Shown piece after piece: positions 18,354-25,640 of a stretch of 64,000 bases of DNA (positions within the stretch are counted from its first letter, which is position 1; every line of letters begins with the position of its first letter). The notes beneath the pieces were generated by a model. The model did no database searches, had not been told where the DNA came from, and saw only the letters and a program-made list of their open reading frames with translations. Position numbers and translations under genes: made by a program. The DNA comes from GCA-002708145 sp045562755. Lineage in GTDB: Bacteria > Chloroflexota > Dehalococcoidia > Lucifugimonadales > Lucifugimonadaceae. The stretch is from the NCBI GenBank assembly GCA_045562755.1, contig JBJKVF010000005.1, positions 1 to 64,000 on the forward strand, in the 5' to 3' direction.

Positions 18354-18801
18354 TTTTATTGATTAAAAAATAATTCATAGCCGCTATATAACCGTAAGAT
18401 CCTAATCCGCAAATTTGCCCTGCAGCATATTTAGCAAATACTGATTTTTGTCTAAACTCTTCTCTCGAATAAACATTTGAAATATGTATTTCTATAAACT
18501 CAATAGGAGATAAATCTATTAATGCATCAAGTATTGAGTAAGCTACTTGAGATAAGGCACCGGCATTAATTATTATTCCTAAGAGATCATTTTTATTCAT
18601 AGTTTGTATAAAATCAACAATTGCTCCCTCATGGTTAGATTGAAAAAATGATAGATCATGACTGGAATTTTCCGCATTTTCTAGCATTTTATTTTCAATA
18701 TCTTTCAATGTTTCATTGCCGTACAAATTATTATTTCTTTTTCCTAAGTTATTAAGATTTGGTCCATTAATAACAATAATTTTTTTAGTTTTTTTAGACA
18801 T
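18346..18801 (-). CDS. aroQ: 3-dehydroquinate dehydratase, type II
   Basis: This catalyses the third step of the shikimate pathway. It has 151 residues, the family length. The fold signature INGPNLNNLGKR (R22), LYG (Y27), FQSNHEG, HISNVYSREEFR (H106, R113, R117) and the final GLGSYGY are all there. The family motif NPGAxTHxS, however, reads NAGALSQVA, so a normally conserved His is Gln85 (see findings). It heads a minus-strand operon with pepP and efp. Confidence 0.88.
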   Translation of the reverse strand: MSKKTKKIIVINGPNLNNLGKRNNNLYGNETLKDIENKMLENAENSSHDLSFFQSNHEGAIVDFIQTMNKNDLLGIIINAGALSQVAYSILDALIDLSPIEFIEIHISNVYSREEFRQKSVFAKYAAGQICGLGSYGYIAAMNYFLINKNE

Positions 18802-18854
18802 TATTTTTTTTATTCCTCATTATGTATTCTCCTATAATTCTCATTACTTTTTTA

Positions 18855-19757
18855 TTACTTGATATCCAATTTAGCTTTAGGGTGTGATTTAAAATAAGCT
18901 TCTTTTGTATGTTTTGCAGAAGTATGAGTATAAATTTGTGTGGTTGTTGGACTTTCATGACCAAGTAGATCTTGTACTACTTTTATATCTGCACCTCCTT
19001 CGATTAGGTGAGTTGCAAATGTGTGCCTAAGAGAATGTGTATGCACGTTATTACTTATACCTGAAATTAGCATATATTTTTTTACGAGTCTTTGGATTGA
19101 CCTAACTGATAATCTTGAGCCATATTTATTTAAGAAAAGAGCATTTGAATTTTTTGGGTCTAGTATTAGTTTGTTTCTAAAATAACTAGTGTAATTTTGT
19201 AGGGATTCTTGACATTTATTTCCATAAAGAACTAACCTATACTTAGATCCTTTACCAAGTATTCTTATGTTTTGCTGATTAAAATCTACATTATTAATAT
19301 CTATGTTATGCATTTCTGAAACTCGAATTCCTGTAGAATAAAAAATTTCTAAAATAGCACTATCTCTTGCACCATTAGTTGTATTAAATTTTGGAGTTTC
19401 TAATAATTTTTTTATCTCTTCTTTTTCAATTATTTGTGGTAATGTTTTAGTACTTTTAGGTGCATGTATTAGTTCTGCATGATTTTCTGTAATAATATTT
19501 TTAGATTTAAGATATCTAAAGTAAGACCTAATTATTGATAACTTTCTTGCGATACTTTTTTTCTGGTACTTTTTTTCTATTAGGGATGAAAGATACTCTC
19601 TGATAATTAGTTTGCTAATTTTTTCAATGTTTGATACATTTTTTTCTTTTATAAATTTAAAAAAATCACTCAAATCATTCGAATAATTTCTGATCGTGTA
19701 TGAGGATAGATTTTTATTTATTTCAAGATACTTATAAAAATTATTTAGTGAATCCAT
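18855..19757 (-). CDS. Tyrosine recombinase XerC/XerD
   Basis: This is a site-specific recombinase for chromosome dimer resolution at dif. It has 300 residues: an N-terminal SAM-like DNA-binding domain (1-100) and a catalytic domain with the full set R145, K169, H241, R244, H267 and the nucleophile Y276 (TQIYTHTS). The length and motif spacing are those of XerC/XerD. Only one copy is in this window, so it may act alone or with a partner elsewhere. Next to topA on the same strand. Confidence 0.9.
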   Translation of the reverse strand: MDSLNNFYKYLEINKNLSSYTIRNYSNDLSDFFKFIKEKNVSNIEKISKLIIREYLSSLIEKKYQKKSIARKLSIIRSYFRYLKSKNIITENHAELIHAPKSTKTLPQIIEKEEIKKLLETPKFNTTNGARDSAILEIFYSTGIRVSEMHNIDINNVDFNQQNIRILGKGSKYRLVLYGNKCQESLQNYTSYFRNKLILDPKNSNALFLNKYGSRLSVRSIQRLVKKYMLISGISNNVHTHSLRHTFATHLIEGGADIKVVQDLLGHESPTTTQIYTHTSAKHTKEAYFKSHPKAKLDIK

Positions 19758-19904
19758 TTTAAATCAGGTTCTTTAGTTTTAGTAGATACTTAAATATTAT
19801 GCTTTAAACAAAATATTTATATCTTTGCCTTTATTACGTATTTGATGATTTATTTGTATACTGAAATGTCTATTAGCTCTTATAATTAATAAAATAAACT
19901 ATTA

Positions 19905-21983
19905 TTAATGAATAGATTTTTCTTTCATAGAACTTTTTAAAGCTTCAATTGTTCTTGTTCTTCTTCTTCCAAATCCAGCCCATGCGCTTTCGTCAGCTGT
20001 AACTTTACATTCTCTATCTTCACAAGCAAGAAATCCTCCATCTCCTCTATTATTTCTAAACCTAATCCATAACATTCTTGGTAACTTTTCCAAAGAAGGA
20101 TTTAAGGATTTTTCTCCTAAGGGCGGGTCATTTTCTTCGAATTCTTTTCCAGTTTCAGAATTAATACAAGGAGTATGGGCTGAGCAAATGATATTAGTTT
20201 TTATAAAGTTATATTCACTAGGGTTTCTTGGGTTTTCTTCAGCCATTTTTTCATAATTGTTTTTTATTGGTTCAAAGTTATCCCAAAATTTCTTAACAAA
20301 TTTATCTCTTTTCAAGTCTCCATTTGATATTAAATCAAGGTCATTTTCCATTTTCTGAGTAAATTTATAGTCCATAACACTTTTAGAAAAATATTTTTTT
20401 AATTCTTCAACTAATACATTTCCTATAGGACTTAAGTAAATTGATCTATTAATTACCCATATATACTTTTTATCTTTAACTGTATTTAAAATGCTTGCGT
20501 ATGTGCTTGGTCTTCCTACTCCAAGTTCCTCCATAGTTTTAATTAGAGAGGCCTCAGAATACCTTGGTGGATGTTGCGTGAATTTCTGTTCTTTTTTAAT
20601 AGAGTCAACACTTATTTCTTCATTTTCAGCAATATCAGGCATTTCATCGGCTTTTTTTTCAGGAAATAATTTTTTAAATCCATCAAAGACTAATTCATCA
20701 TAGTCAGATTTAAATTTATATTTCTCATCATGTGATGTGGTAATAATTGATGTTTTTTTATTTTGACTCTCAGCCATTTGACTGGCTACCGTTCTTTTCC
20801 AAATCAAATCATATAATTTAAATTGTCTTTCATTTGTCGATCCATTTTTATCTGTTTTTATAAGATATTTTTTTATTGATTCAGGCGTGCGATTTATCGA
20901 TGTAGGCCTTATGGCTTCGTGAGCTTCTTGAGCATTTGCGGAGGTAGTTTTAAATTTTCTTTCATTATAATAATTTTCTCCGTATGAGTTTTTAATAAAA
21001 TTCCCAATTTGATTTATCGAGTCATTTGATAAGGCAGTAGAATCGGTTCTCATGTAGGTTATTAAACCTTCCTCACCATTACCTAAATTTATACCTTGGA
21101 ATAATTGTTGAGCAGTTGACATGGTAACTGATGGGCTCATTCTTAGTCTAGAAGATGCATCTTGTTGAAGAGAACTAGTTGTGAAGGGTGCTCTTGGTTT
21201 TGTTTTCCGAACATTAGACTTAATTGAATCTATTTTATATTTTTGTTTTTCTAGGTTTATTTGAATATTTAGTGCGTCTGATTCATTTGAGATAATTAAT
21301 TCTTTTTGAGATTTTCCTTCAACCTCAAAAAGTTTTCCTTCATATACTTGCTTATTTTTAGAAAAATAACCAGTTATATTCCAGTATTCTTTTGGAACAA
21401 ATGCTTTTATTTCATCTTCTTTATCCTTAATAATGCTTACTGCAACAGATTGAACTCTTCCCACTGATAGTCTTTTTAATCTAAGTAATGATGAAGTCAA
21501 TCCACTTAAAGAAAAACCAACTAATCTATCAACTAGCCTTCTACTAATATGAGCATCAACTAAATCCATATTTAATTGACCAGCTTTTTCAAAAGCTTCC
21601 TTGACAGCCTTTTCAGTAATTTCATGGAAAACAACTCTTTTAAATTTTTCTTTTGGTTGTTTTTTTTCAATTAGAGCATTTGCAACATGAAATGCTATTC
21701 CTTCTCCTTCTCTGTCTGGGTCTGCAGCTAAGTAAATTATTTCAGAGTTTTTTGCCAATTTATTCAAATTATTTATTCTTGTTATTGCACCTTTTTCTAG
21801 ACCCCAGATTGGCTCAAAATCTTTATCAACTCCTGCTACTGGGCCAGTGTACTTAGCCCCATAACCTGACTCAAGATTATTGATATGCCCAACTGACGCT
21901 TCAACTACATATTCTTTTCCTAAAAACCTTTGTAATGTTCTAGCTTTAGTTGGTGACTCTACTATTACTAAATTTTTTGACAA
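19905..21983 (-). CDS. topA: DNA topoisomerase I
   Basis: This type IA enzyme relaxes negative supercoils. It has 692 residues. The Toprim domain opens with LVIVESPTKARTL and has AADPDREGEGIA. The nucleophile is Y310 in GLITYMRTDST, and later domains hold EELGVGRPSTYA. The C-terminus is short: instead of several C-x2-C zinc ribbons it has only scattered Cys (AHTPC, CEDREC) and a basic end. It lies downstream (in transcription terms) of tRNA-Ser. Confidence 0.93.
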   Translation of the reverse strand: MSKNLVIVESPTKARTLQRFLGKEYVVEASVGHINNLESGYGAKYTGPVAGVDKDFEPIWGLEKGAITRINNLNKLAKNSEIIYLAADPDREGEGIAFHVANALIEKKQPKEKFKRVVFHEITEKAVKEAFEKAGQLNMDLVDAHISRRLVDRLVGFSLSGLTSSLLRLKRLSVGRVQSVAVSIIKDKEDEIKAFVPKEYWNITGYFSKNKQVYEGKLFEVEGKSQKELIISNESDALNIQINLEKQKYKIDSIKSNVRKTKPRAPFTTSSLQQDASSRLRMSPSVTMSTAQQLFQGINLGNGEEGLITYMRTDSTALSNDSINQIGNFIKNSYGENYYNERKFKTTSANAQEAHEAIRPTSINRTPESIKKYLIKTDKNGSTNERQFKLYDLIWKRTVASQMAESQNKKTSIITTSHDEKYKFKSDYDELVFDGFKKLFPEKKADEMPDIAENEEISVDSIKKEQKFTQHPPRYSEASLIKTMEELGVGRPSTYASILNTVKDKKYIWVINRSIYLSPIGNVLVEELKKYFSKSVMDYKFTQKMENDLDLISNGDLKRDKFVKKFWDNFEPIKNNYEKMAEENPRNPSEYNFIKTNIICSAHTPCINSETGKEFEENDPPLGEKSLNPSLEKLPRMLWIRFRNNRGDGGFLACEDRECKVTADESAWAGFGRRRTRTIEALKSSMKEKSIH

Positions 21984-22060
21984 CTTTATACCTCAAATTA
22001 AACAATTTTTTTGTGGATTATTATTATTATATATATTAAAAACGAAAAATGGTATATTCG

Positions 22061-22150
22061 TGGCGGAGAGGACAGGATTCGAACCTGCGGTGAGCTTGCA
22101 CCCACACACGCTTTCCAAGCGTGCCCATTAAACCGCTCTGGCACCTCTCC
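22061..22150 (-). tRNA. tRNA-Ser (GGA anticodon)
   Basis: Read on the minus strand: acceptor GGAGAGG pairs with CCTCTCC, then discriminator G and an encoded CCA. The anticodon stem CACGC/GCGTG holds the loop TTGGAAA, anticodon GGA. A long variable arm and the TTCGAATC T-loop are present, as expected of a class II tRNA. It is 90 bases including CCA. Confidence 0.93.
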
Positions 22151-22267
22151 TTATATTACCGATTTATATATTATATGAACTTTTTTGTTGGTAAAAAAAT
22201 CCTGTAATAAAAAAGCCAGTAACTCTTATAATTATTATATATCAGTAAATATTATATAATTTGAAAT

Positions 22268-22891
22268 ATGAATCAAAAGAATATTATTAAATATAAAAAA
22301 AATGGAGTACTTATTGTAGATATAAATAATGTGTATATAGATAATGATGTAAAAATTGGTAAGGGATCAAGAATAGAGCCAGGCGTTCATATAAAAAATG
22401 GTTCTCGCATTGGAGAAAATGTAATTATTGGACCTAATAGCCAAATCTCAAATAGTATTATTAGCGATAATTGTGAAATTGATGGAGCTGTAATTAGAGA
22501 TTCAAAGATATCAAACAACGTGTTTGCAGGCACTAATTCACTCATTCGAGATGGGTCTTATATAAAAAAATATTGTAAAATAGGTAATCTAGTAGAAGTT
22601 AAGAACTCAATCATTGGTGAAAAATCAAAGATTTCTCATTTTTCTTATATAGGTGACTCTACATTAGGTAAAAATGTGAATATTGGTGCGGGGACGATTA
22701 CTTGTAATTATGATGGAAATCTAAAGCATAAAACAGTGATAGAAGATGGAGCTTTTATTGGAGCAGGTAGCATGTTAATTGCTCCAATAACGATAGGGAA
22801 GTGGGCTAAAACTGGAGCAGGATCTGTTGTTCGAAACGATGTCTTGAAAAATGATGTTGTGGCTGGAGTTCCAGCAAAATCTATTAAATAA
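22268..22891 (+). CDS. GlmU-like left-handed beta-helix acetyltransferase domain (stand-alone)
   Basis: The protein has 207 residues of hexapeptide repeats forming a left-handed beta-helix, from about residue 25 onward. The C-terminal part, NIGAGTITCNYDG, then KH-x-T-x-I-x-DGAFIGAGS, and AKTGAGSVV, is the acetyltransferase half of GlmU, which makes GlcNAc-1-phosphate precursor. The N-terminal uridylyltransferase half is absent; the first 20 residues look like a short leader. It may work with a separate uridylyltransferase. A small frame and CorC follow on the same strand. Confidence 0.78.
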   Translation: MNQKNIIKYKKNGVLIVDINNVYIDNDVKIGKGSRIEPGVHIKNGSRIGENVIIGPNSQISNSIISDNCEIDGAVIRDSKISNNVFAGTNSLIRDGSYIKKYCKIGNLVEVKNSIIGEKSKISHFSYIGDSTLGKNVNIGAGTITCNYDGNLKHKTVIEDGAFIGAGSMLIAPITIGKWAKTGAGSVVRNDVLKNDVVAGVPAKSIK

Positions 22892-22909
22892 AGGCATTTA
22901 TATAAAATT

Positions 22910-23017
22910 ATGATACCAAAAATTGAAAAAATTAATGACAAAGAGGAACCTCCTCATTCGAGTAGGAAATTAGATTTTACTCCTTCGTATATGACACTTG
23001 GAGCTAATGATGCTTAG
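22910..23017 (+). CDS. Possible 35-residue peptide overlapping the start of the CorC gene
   Basis: An ATG at 22910 opens a 35-codon frame ending TAG at 23017, overlapping the likely CorC start codons (ATG 23007/23010) so that translation could be coupled. The peptide is charged at first and ends in YMTLGANDA. It has no recognisable family. The upstream ribosome site (AAAGG) is 15 bases away, a poor spacing. It may be chance in AT-rich DNA; listed because of its position. Confidence 0.3.
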   Translation: MIPKIEKINDKEEPPHSSRKLDFTPSYMTLGANDA

Positions 23018-24245
23018 CTCATTAATATCAATATTACTTTTTTCTACTCCTATAGTTGGGTTTTTTCTAATAACTTTGACACTTAGCTCTCTAGGTACAA
23101 GAGTTATAGCGACTCCTTCATCGCTTAAAAATTCCACTAAAGGTAATGATGATGACATACATCTTGAAAGGCTTTCTGCTGAATCTTCGGCTGTAGGTAG
23201 AGGGTTACAAACCTTATTTATAGTCTTATTATCTAATGTTTTATTTAAAGAAATTATTATCTATGATAATTTTACTGCCAATCAAGTTATATTTATTAGC
23301 TTCTTTTCTTCTGTAACTATAGGAGTGATCTTACACATTGTTGCATCAGCAATATGTAGTATGTGGATTAATAATCTGAGATCTTTCACATTTCCAATTG
23401 GTAAAATATTAAATTTCCTAAGTTCATTACCTTTAGTTTCAAAAGTTATCTCTTTTATATTATCAAGAGGTTTAGGAAATGTTGCAGTTAACCAAGATGT
23501 ATATGCTAACCTTCAAGAACGATTAGAACAACTTGAAGATGACGTAATTCCGGCAGACGAAGAAGAACTTAAGATGATTAGGGGAATTTTGCGTATGGAT
23601 ACAGTAAAGGTTAGAGAAATTATGGTGCCAAGAGTTGATATGATTACTGCTGATTCTAATCAAGATCTTATGTCTATAATTGAACTTATGAATGTGGGTG
23701 GACATAGTAAAATACCTATATACAAAGATTCAATTGACTCAATAGTTGGTATTGCATATGCTAGAGATGCTCTTGGTACTAAGAATAGAGATATTAATAT
23801 AAATAAATTAGTTAGACCAGCATTAAGGGTTCCAGAGTCTCAAAGTTTGGAAAAATTATTAAGAGAATTGCAAGAACATAGAACCAGTATAGCTATTATT
23901 ATTGATGAATACGGCGGTGTTTCAGGTTTAGTTACTGTTACAGATCTAATCGAAGAAATTGTTGGTGAATTGGTTGATGAATTTGATATAGAGGGACCAG
24001 AAGTCCAAAAAATTAGTGATTCAGTATTATTAGTTGATGCAGGTGTGTCAATAGACTATATCAATCAATACTTTACAACTCATATTCTTGCAGATGGTTT
24101 TGATACAGTAGGCGGATTGATACTTAAACACATTGGTAAAATGCCATCAATAGGTGAGGTAATTACCATAGATAAATTACGAATAACGGTTCAACACGTA
24201 ATAGGAAGAAGAATTACCAGAGCTAGAGTTGAACTTATAGATTAG
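23010..24245 (+). CDS. CorC/HlyC (CNNM-type) membrane protein with two CBS domains
   Basis: The protein has about 411 residues. The first 160 are hydrophobic with three to four predicted membrane segments. A CBS pair follows (around VREIMVPRVDM and the GHSKIPIYKDS segment), then ALRVPESQSLEKLLREL and IDEYGGVSGLVTVTDLIEEIVGEL, and a C-terminal transporter-associated domain with FDTVGGLIL. This order is that of CorC/HlyC proteins, linked to magnesium or cobalt handling. I prefer the ATG at 23010, six bases after a GGAG; TTG 22998 and ATG 23007 are in the same frame. Confidence 0.87.
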   Translation: MLSSLISILLFSTPIVGFFLITLTLSSLGTRVIATPSSLKNSTKGNDDDIHLERLSAESSAVGRGLQTLFIVLLSNVLFKEIIIYDNFTANQVIFISFFSSVTIGVILHIVASAICSMWINNLRSFTFPIGKILNFLSSLPLVSKVISFILSRGLGNVAVNQDVYANLQERLEQLEDDVIPADEEELKMIRGILRMDTVKVREIMVPRVDMITADSNQDLMSIIELMNVGGHSKIPIYKDSIDSIVGIAYARDALGTKNRDININKLVRPALRVPESQSLEKLLRELQEHRTSIAIIIDEYGGVSGLVTVTDLIEEIVGELVDEFDIEGPEVQKISDSVLLVDAGVSIDYINQYFTTHILADGFDTVGGLILKHIGKMPSIGEVITIDKLRITVQHVIGRRITRARVELID

Positions 24246-24275
24246 CTAAATTTAGATTAGCTAAATTGAATTTCA

Positions 24276-24306
24276 AAAAAAAAAAGCGCCTTACGGCGCC
24301 CTTTTT
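24276..24306. terminator. Bidirectional rho-independent terminator
   Basis: A run of A (24275-24285), stem GCGCC, loop TTAC, stem GGCGC, then CCTTTTT. The stem is GC-rich in an AT-rich setting, and it has T on one side and A on the other, so it can stop both the CorC gene and the convergent collagen-like gene. Confidence 0.85.
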
Positions 24307-24328
24307 AATCATTCAATTTGGTGAGATA

Positions 24329-24922
24329 TTATCTAACCACATCGCCTGCAACCGCTCCAGAAGATCCTCCGGAACTAGCACCAACAACAAATGCGTTAGA
24401 AGCTGCTCCACCGCGAGTACCTATAGCTGTTACACCATGTACACCATCAGGTGGGTTGTCTAAAGCGAAATCTACTGTAAATGCACCGTTATCATCAGCA
24501 TCAGCTGAACCAAGTACATCACCACTGGTTAAATTACCAAGAGTGACTGTAACTTTAGCTCCGCTTCCGAAACCACCACCGTGAACGGATAGTGTACTTC
24601 CGGACAAGGAAACTGATATACCTGCCATGTTTGTTGCACCAGATGCACCAGATGCACCCTTGACTCCTGCTGGTCCTTCCGGTCCTGCTGGTCCTGATGG
24701 TCCCGCTGGTCCTTGTGGTCCTGCTGGTCCAGGTTCTCCAGGTTCCCCAGGTGCTCCAGGGTTACCAGGTGCTCCAGGGTTACCAGGGTTACCAGGTAAA
24801 CCGGGTAGTCCAGGTTCTCCTGCTGTTCCTGCTGTTCCCTCACATGCGAATGATGCCATTAAGGCTAGCATCGTGCCGATTATTATTAAGGCTTTTGCCT
24901 TTTTTTGGATCAGACCTTTCAT
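24329..24922 (-). CDS. Collagen-like repeat lipoprotein
   Basis: The protein has 197 residues. The N-terminus is a lipoprotein signal: KKAKALIIIGTMLALMASFAC with C27 in the lipobox position, so it is probably exported and lipid-anchored. Residues 29-97 are about 23 Gly-x-y triplets (GLPGLPGNPGNPGAPG type, later GPAGPSGPAG) that could form a collagen triple helix. A globular C-terminal domain (about 105-197) is beta-rich with STLSVHGGGFGSGAKVTV. I take the ATG at 24922 because GGAGG lies about 10 bases upstream; an earlier ATG at 24943 is possible. It is more GC-rich than its neighbours because of its Gly/Pro codons. The partner is unknown. Confidence 0.85.
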   Translation of the reverse strand: MKGLIQKKAKALIIIGTMLALMASFACEGTAGTAGEPGLPGLPGNPGNPGAPGNPGAPGEPGEPGPAGPQGPAGPSGPAGPEGPAGVKGASGASGATNMAGISVSLSGSTLSVHGGGFGSGAKVTVTLGNLTSGDVLGSADADDNGAFTVDFALDNPPDGVHGVTAIGTRGGAASNAFVVGASSGGSSGAVAGDVVR

Positions 24923-25299
24923 GGGCCCCCATCCTCCAGTCATTATTAATTAATTAATTACTTTATGTTCAAACAATAAGAGTGAACTGCTACATATTAT
25001 AAATATATGACAATAAACTATGTATTACGAACATACAATTATTATACTTTATTATTTTTCAATCTACGCTGTCAATAGACTGTATATACACGATTAGTGA
25101 ATTTTTGAATTTTTTGCAACTTGCTTATATTTGTTTATAAGCTTTCATACTATTTGATAACAATTTATTTCAATATAGTATTAAATTTTACGATAAAATA
25201 TATATTCTTTAGATACTTCATGATAACCTTAATGGAGTTTAAAAAAAGAAATATAACAATGATAAATTCTTTGATACGTATATCAAAGAGCATAAACGG
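24923..25299. other. Gene-free region between divergent collagen-like gene and rpsO
   Basis: This 377-base AT-rich gap is the only long non-coding stretch here besides the rRNA leader. It should hold the promoter of the collagen-like gene (minus strand) and of the rpsO-pnp operon. TTAATTAATTAATTA precedes the lipoprotein start. A clear 20-base hairpin lies just before rpsO (separate entry). I do not see a convincing gene; a 60-codon open frame from 25121 has no ribosome site and overlaps rpsO. Confidence 0.6.
25269..25288 (+). promoter_or_regulatory. Perfect hairpin before rpsO (possible S15 autoregulatory site)
   Basis: CTTTGATA, loop CGTA, TATCAAAG: a perfect 8-base inverted repeat ending 11 bases before the GTG start of rpsO. 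In several bacteria S15 binds its own leader to block translation, though the RNA shapes differ between groups. Position and symmetry suggest a leader element here; binding is not shown by sequence alone. Confidence 0.45.
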
Positions 25300-25575
25300 G
25301 TGAAAAAAGAATTGGAAAAAACTGAAAAATTATCCATAATAACCAGTCATCAAGCTCATAAAACTGATACTGGTTCAACGGAAGTGCAGATAGCACTATT
25401 AACCGACAGGATTAATTACTTAACTGACCACTTAAAAACACATAAACATGATTTTAGTGGAAGAAGAGGTTTATTAAAGCTTGTTGGGCAAAGAAGAAGT
25501 TTATTAAAGTATCTCAATGGTAAGAATGTAAATAAATACAGAGAAATTTTAGATAAATTAGGACTTAGAAAATAA
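25300..25575 (+). CDS. rpsO: Ribosomal protein S15
   Basis: This 30S protein binds 16S rRNA helix 22. It has 91 residues. Typical motifs are visible: TGSTEVQIALLTDRI, HKHDFSGRRGLLKLVGQRR and a KYLNGKN tail. The start is GTG; a TTG four codons downstream is an alternative. It is followed by pnp after 65 bases, the classical rpsO-pnp pair. Confidence 0.95.
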   Translation: MKKELEKTEKLSIITSHQAHKTDTGSTEVQIALLTDRINYLTDHLKTHKHDFSGRRGLLKLVGQRRSLLKYLNGKNVNKYREILDKLGLRK

Positions 25576-25640
25576 TTCACTGTTTGAATATTAGTTTTTA
25601 AGACACCCAAAAGATCAAAAAGAACAAAAGAGAAGAGTAG

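Noticed and set aside
21880..22131. Frame on the plus strand with an RTGFEPAV segment
   Set aside because: It is the antisense of the tRNA-Ser T-arm and overlaps topA, a known false-gene pattern.
24529..24957. Gln/Leu/Val-rich and Pro/Gly-rich frames on both strands over the collagen repeat
   Set aside because: The 9-base periodic Gly-Pro codons keep other frames open by chance; only the frame with a lipobox and ribosome site is credible.
25121..25303. 60-codon frame before rpsO
   Set aside because: It is AT-rich hydrophobic translation, has no ribosome site, and overlaps the S15 start.
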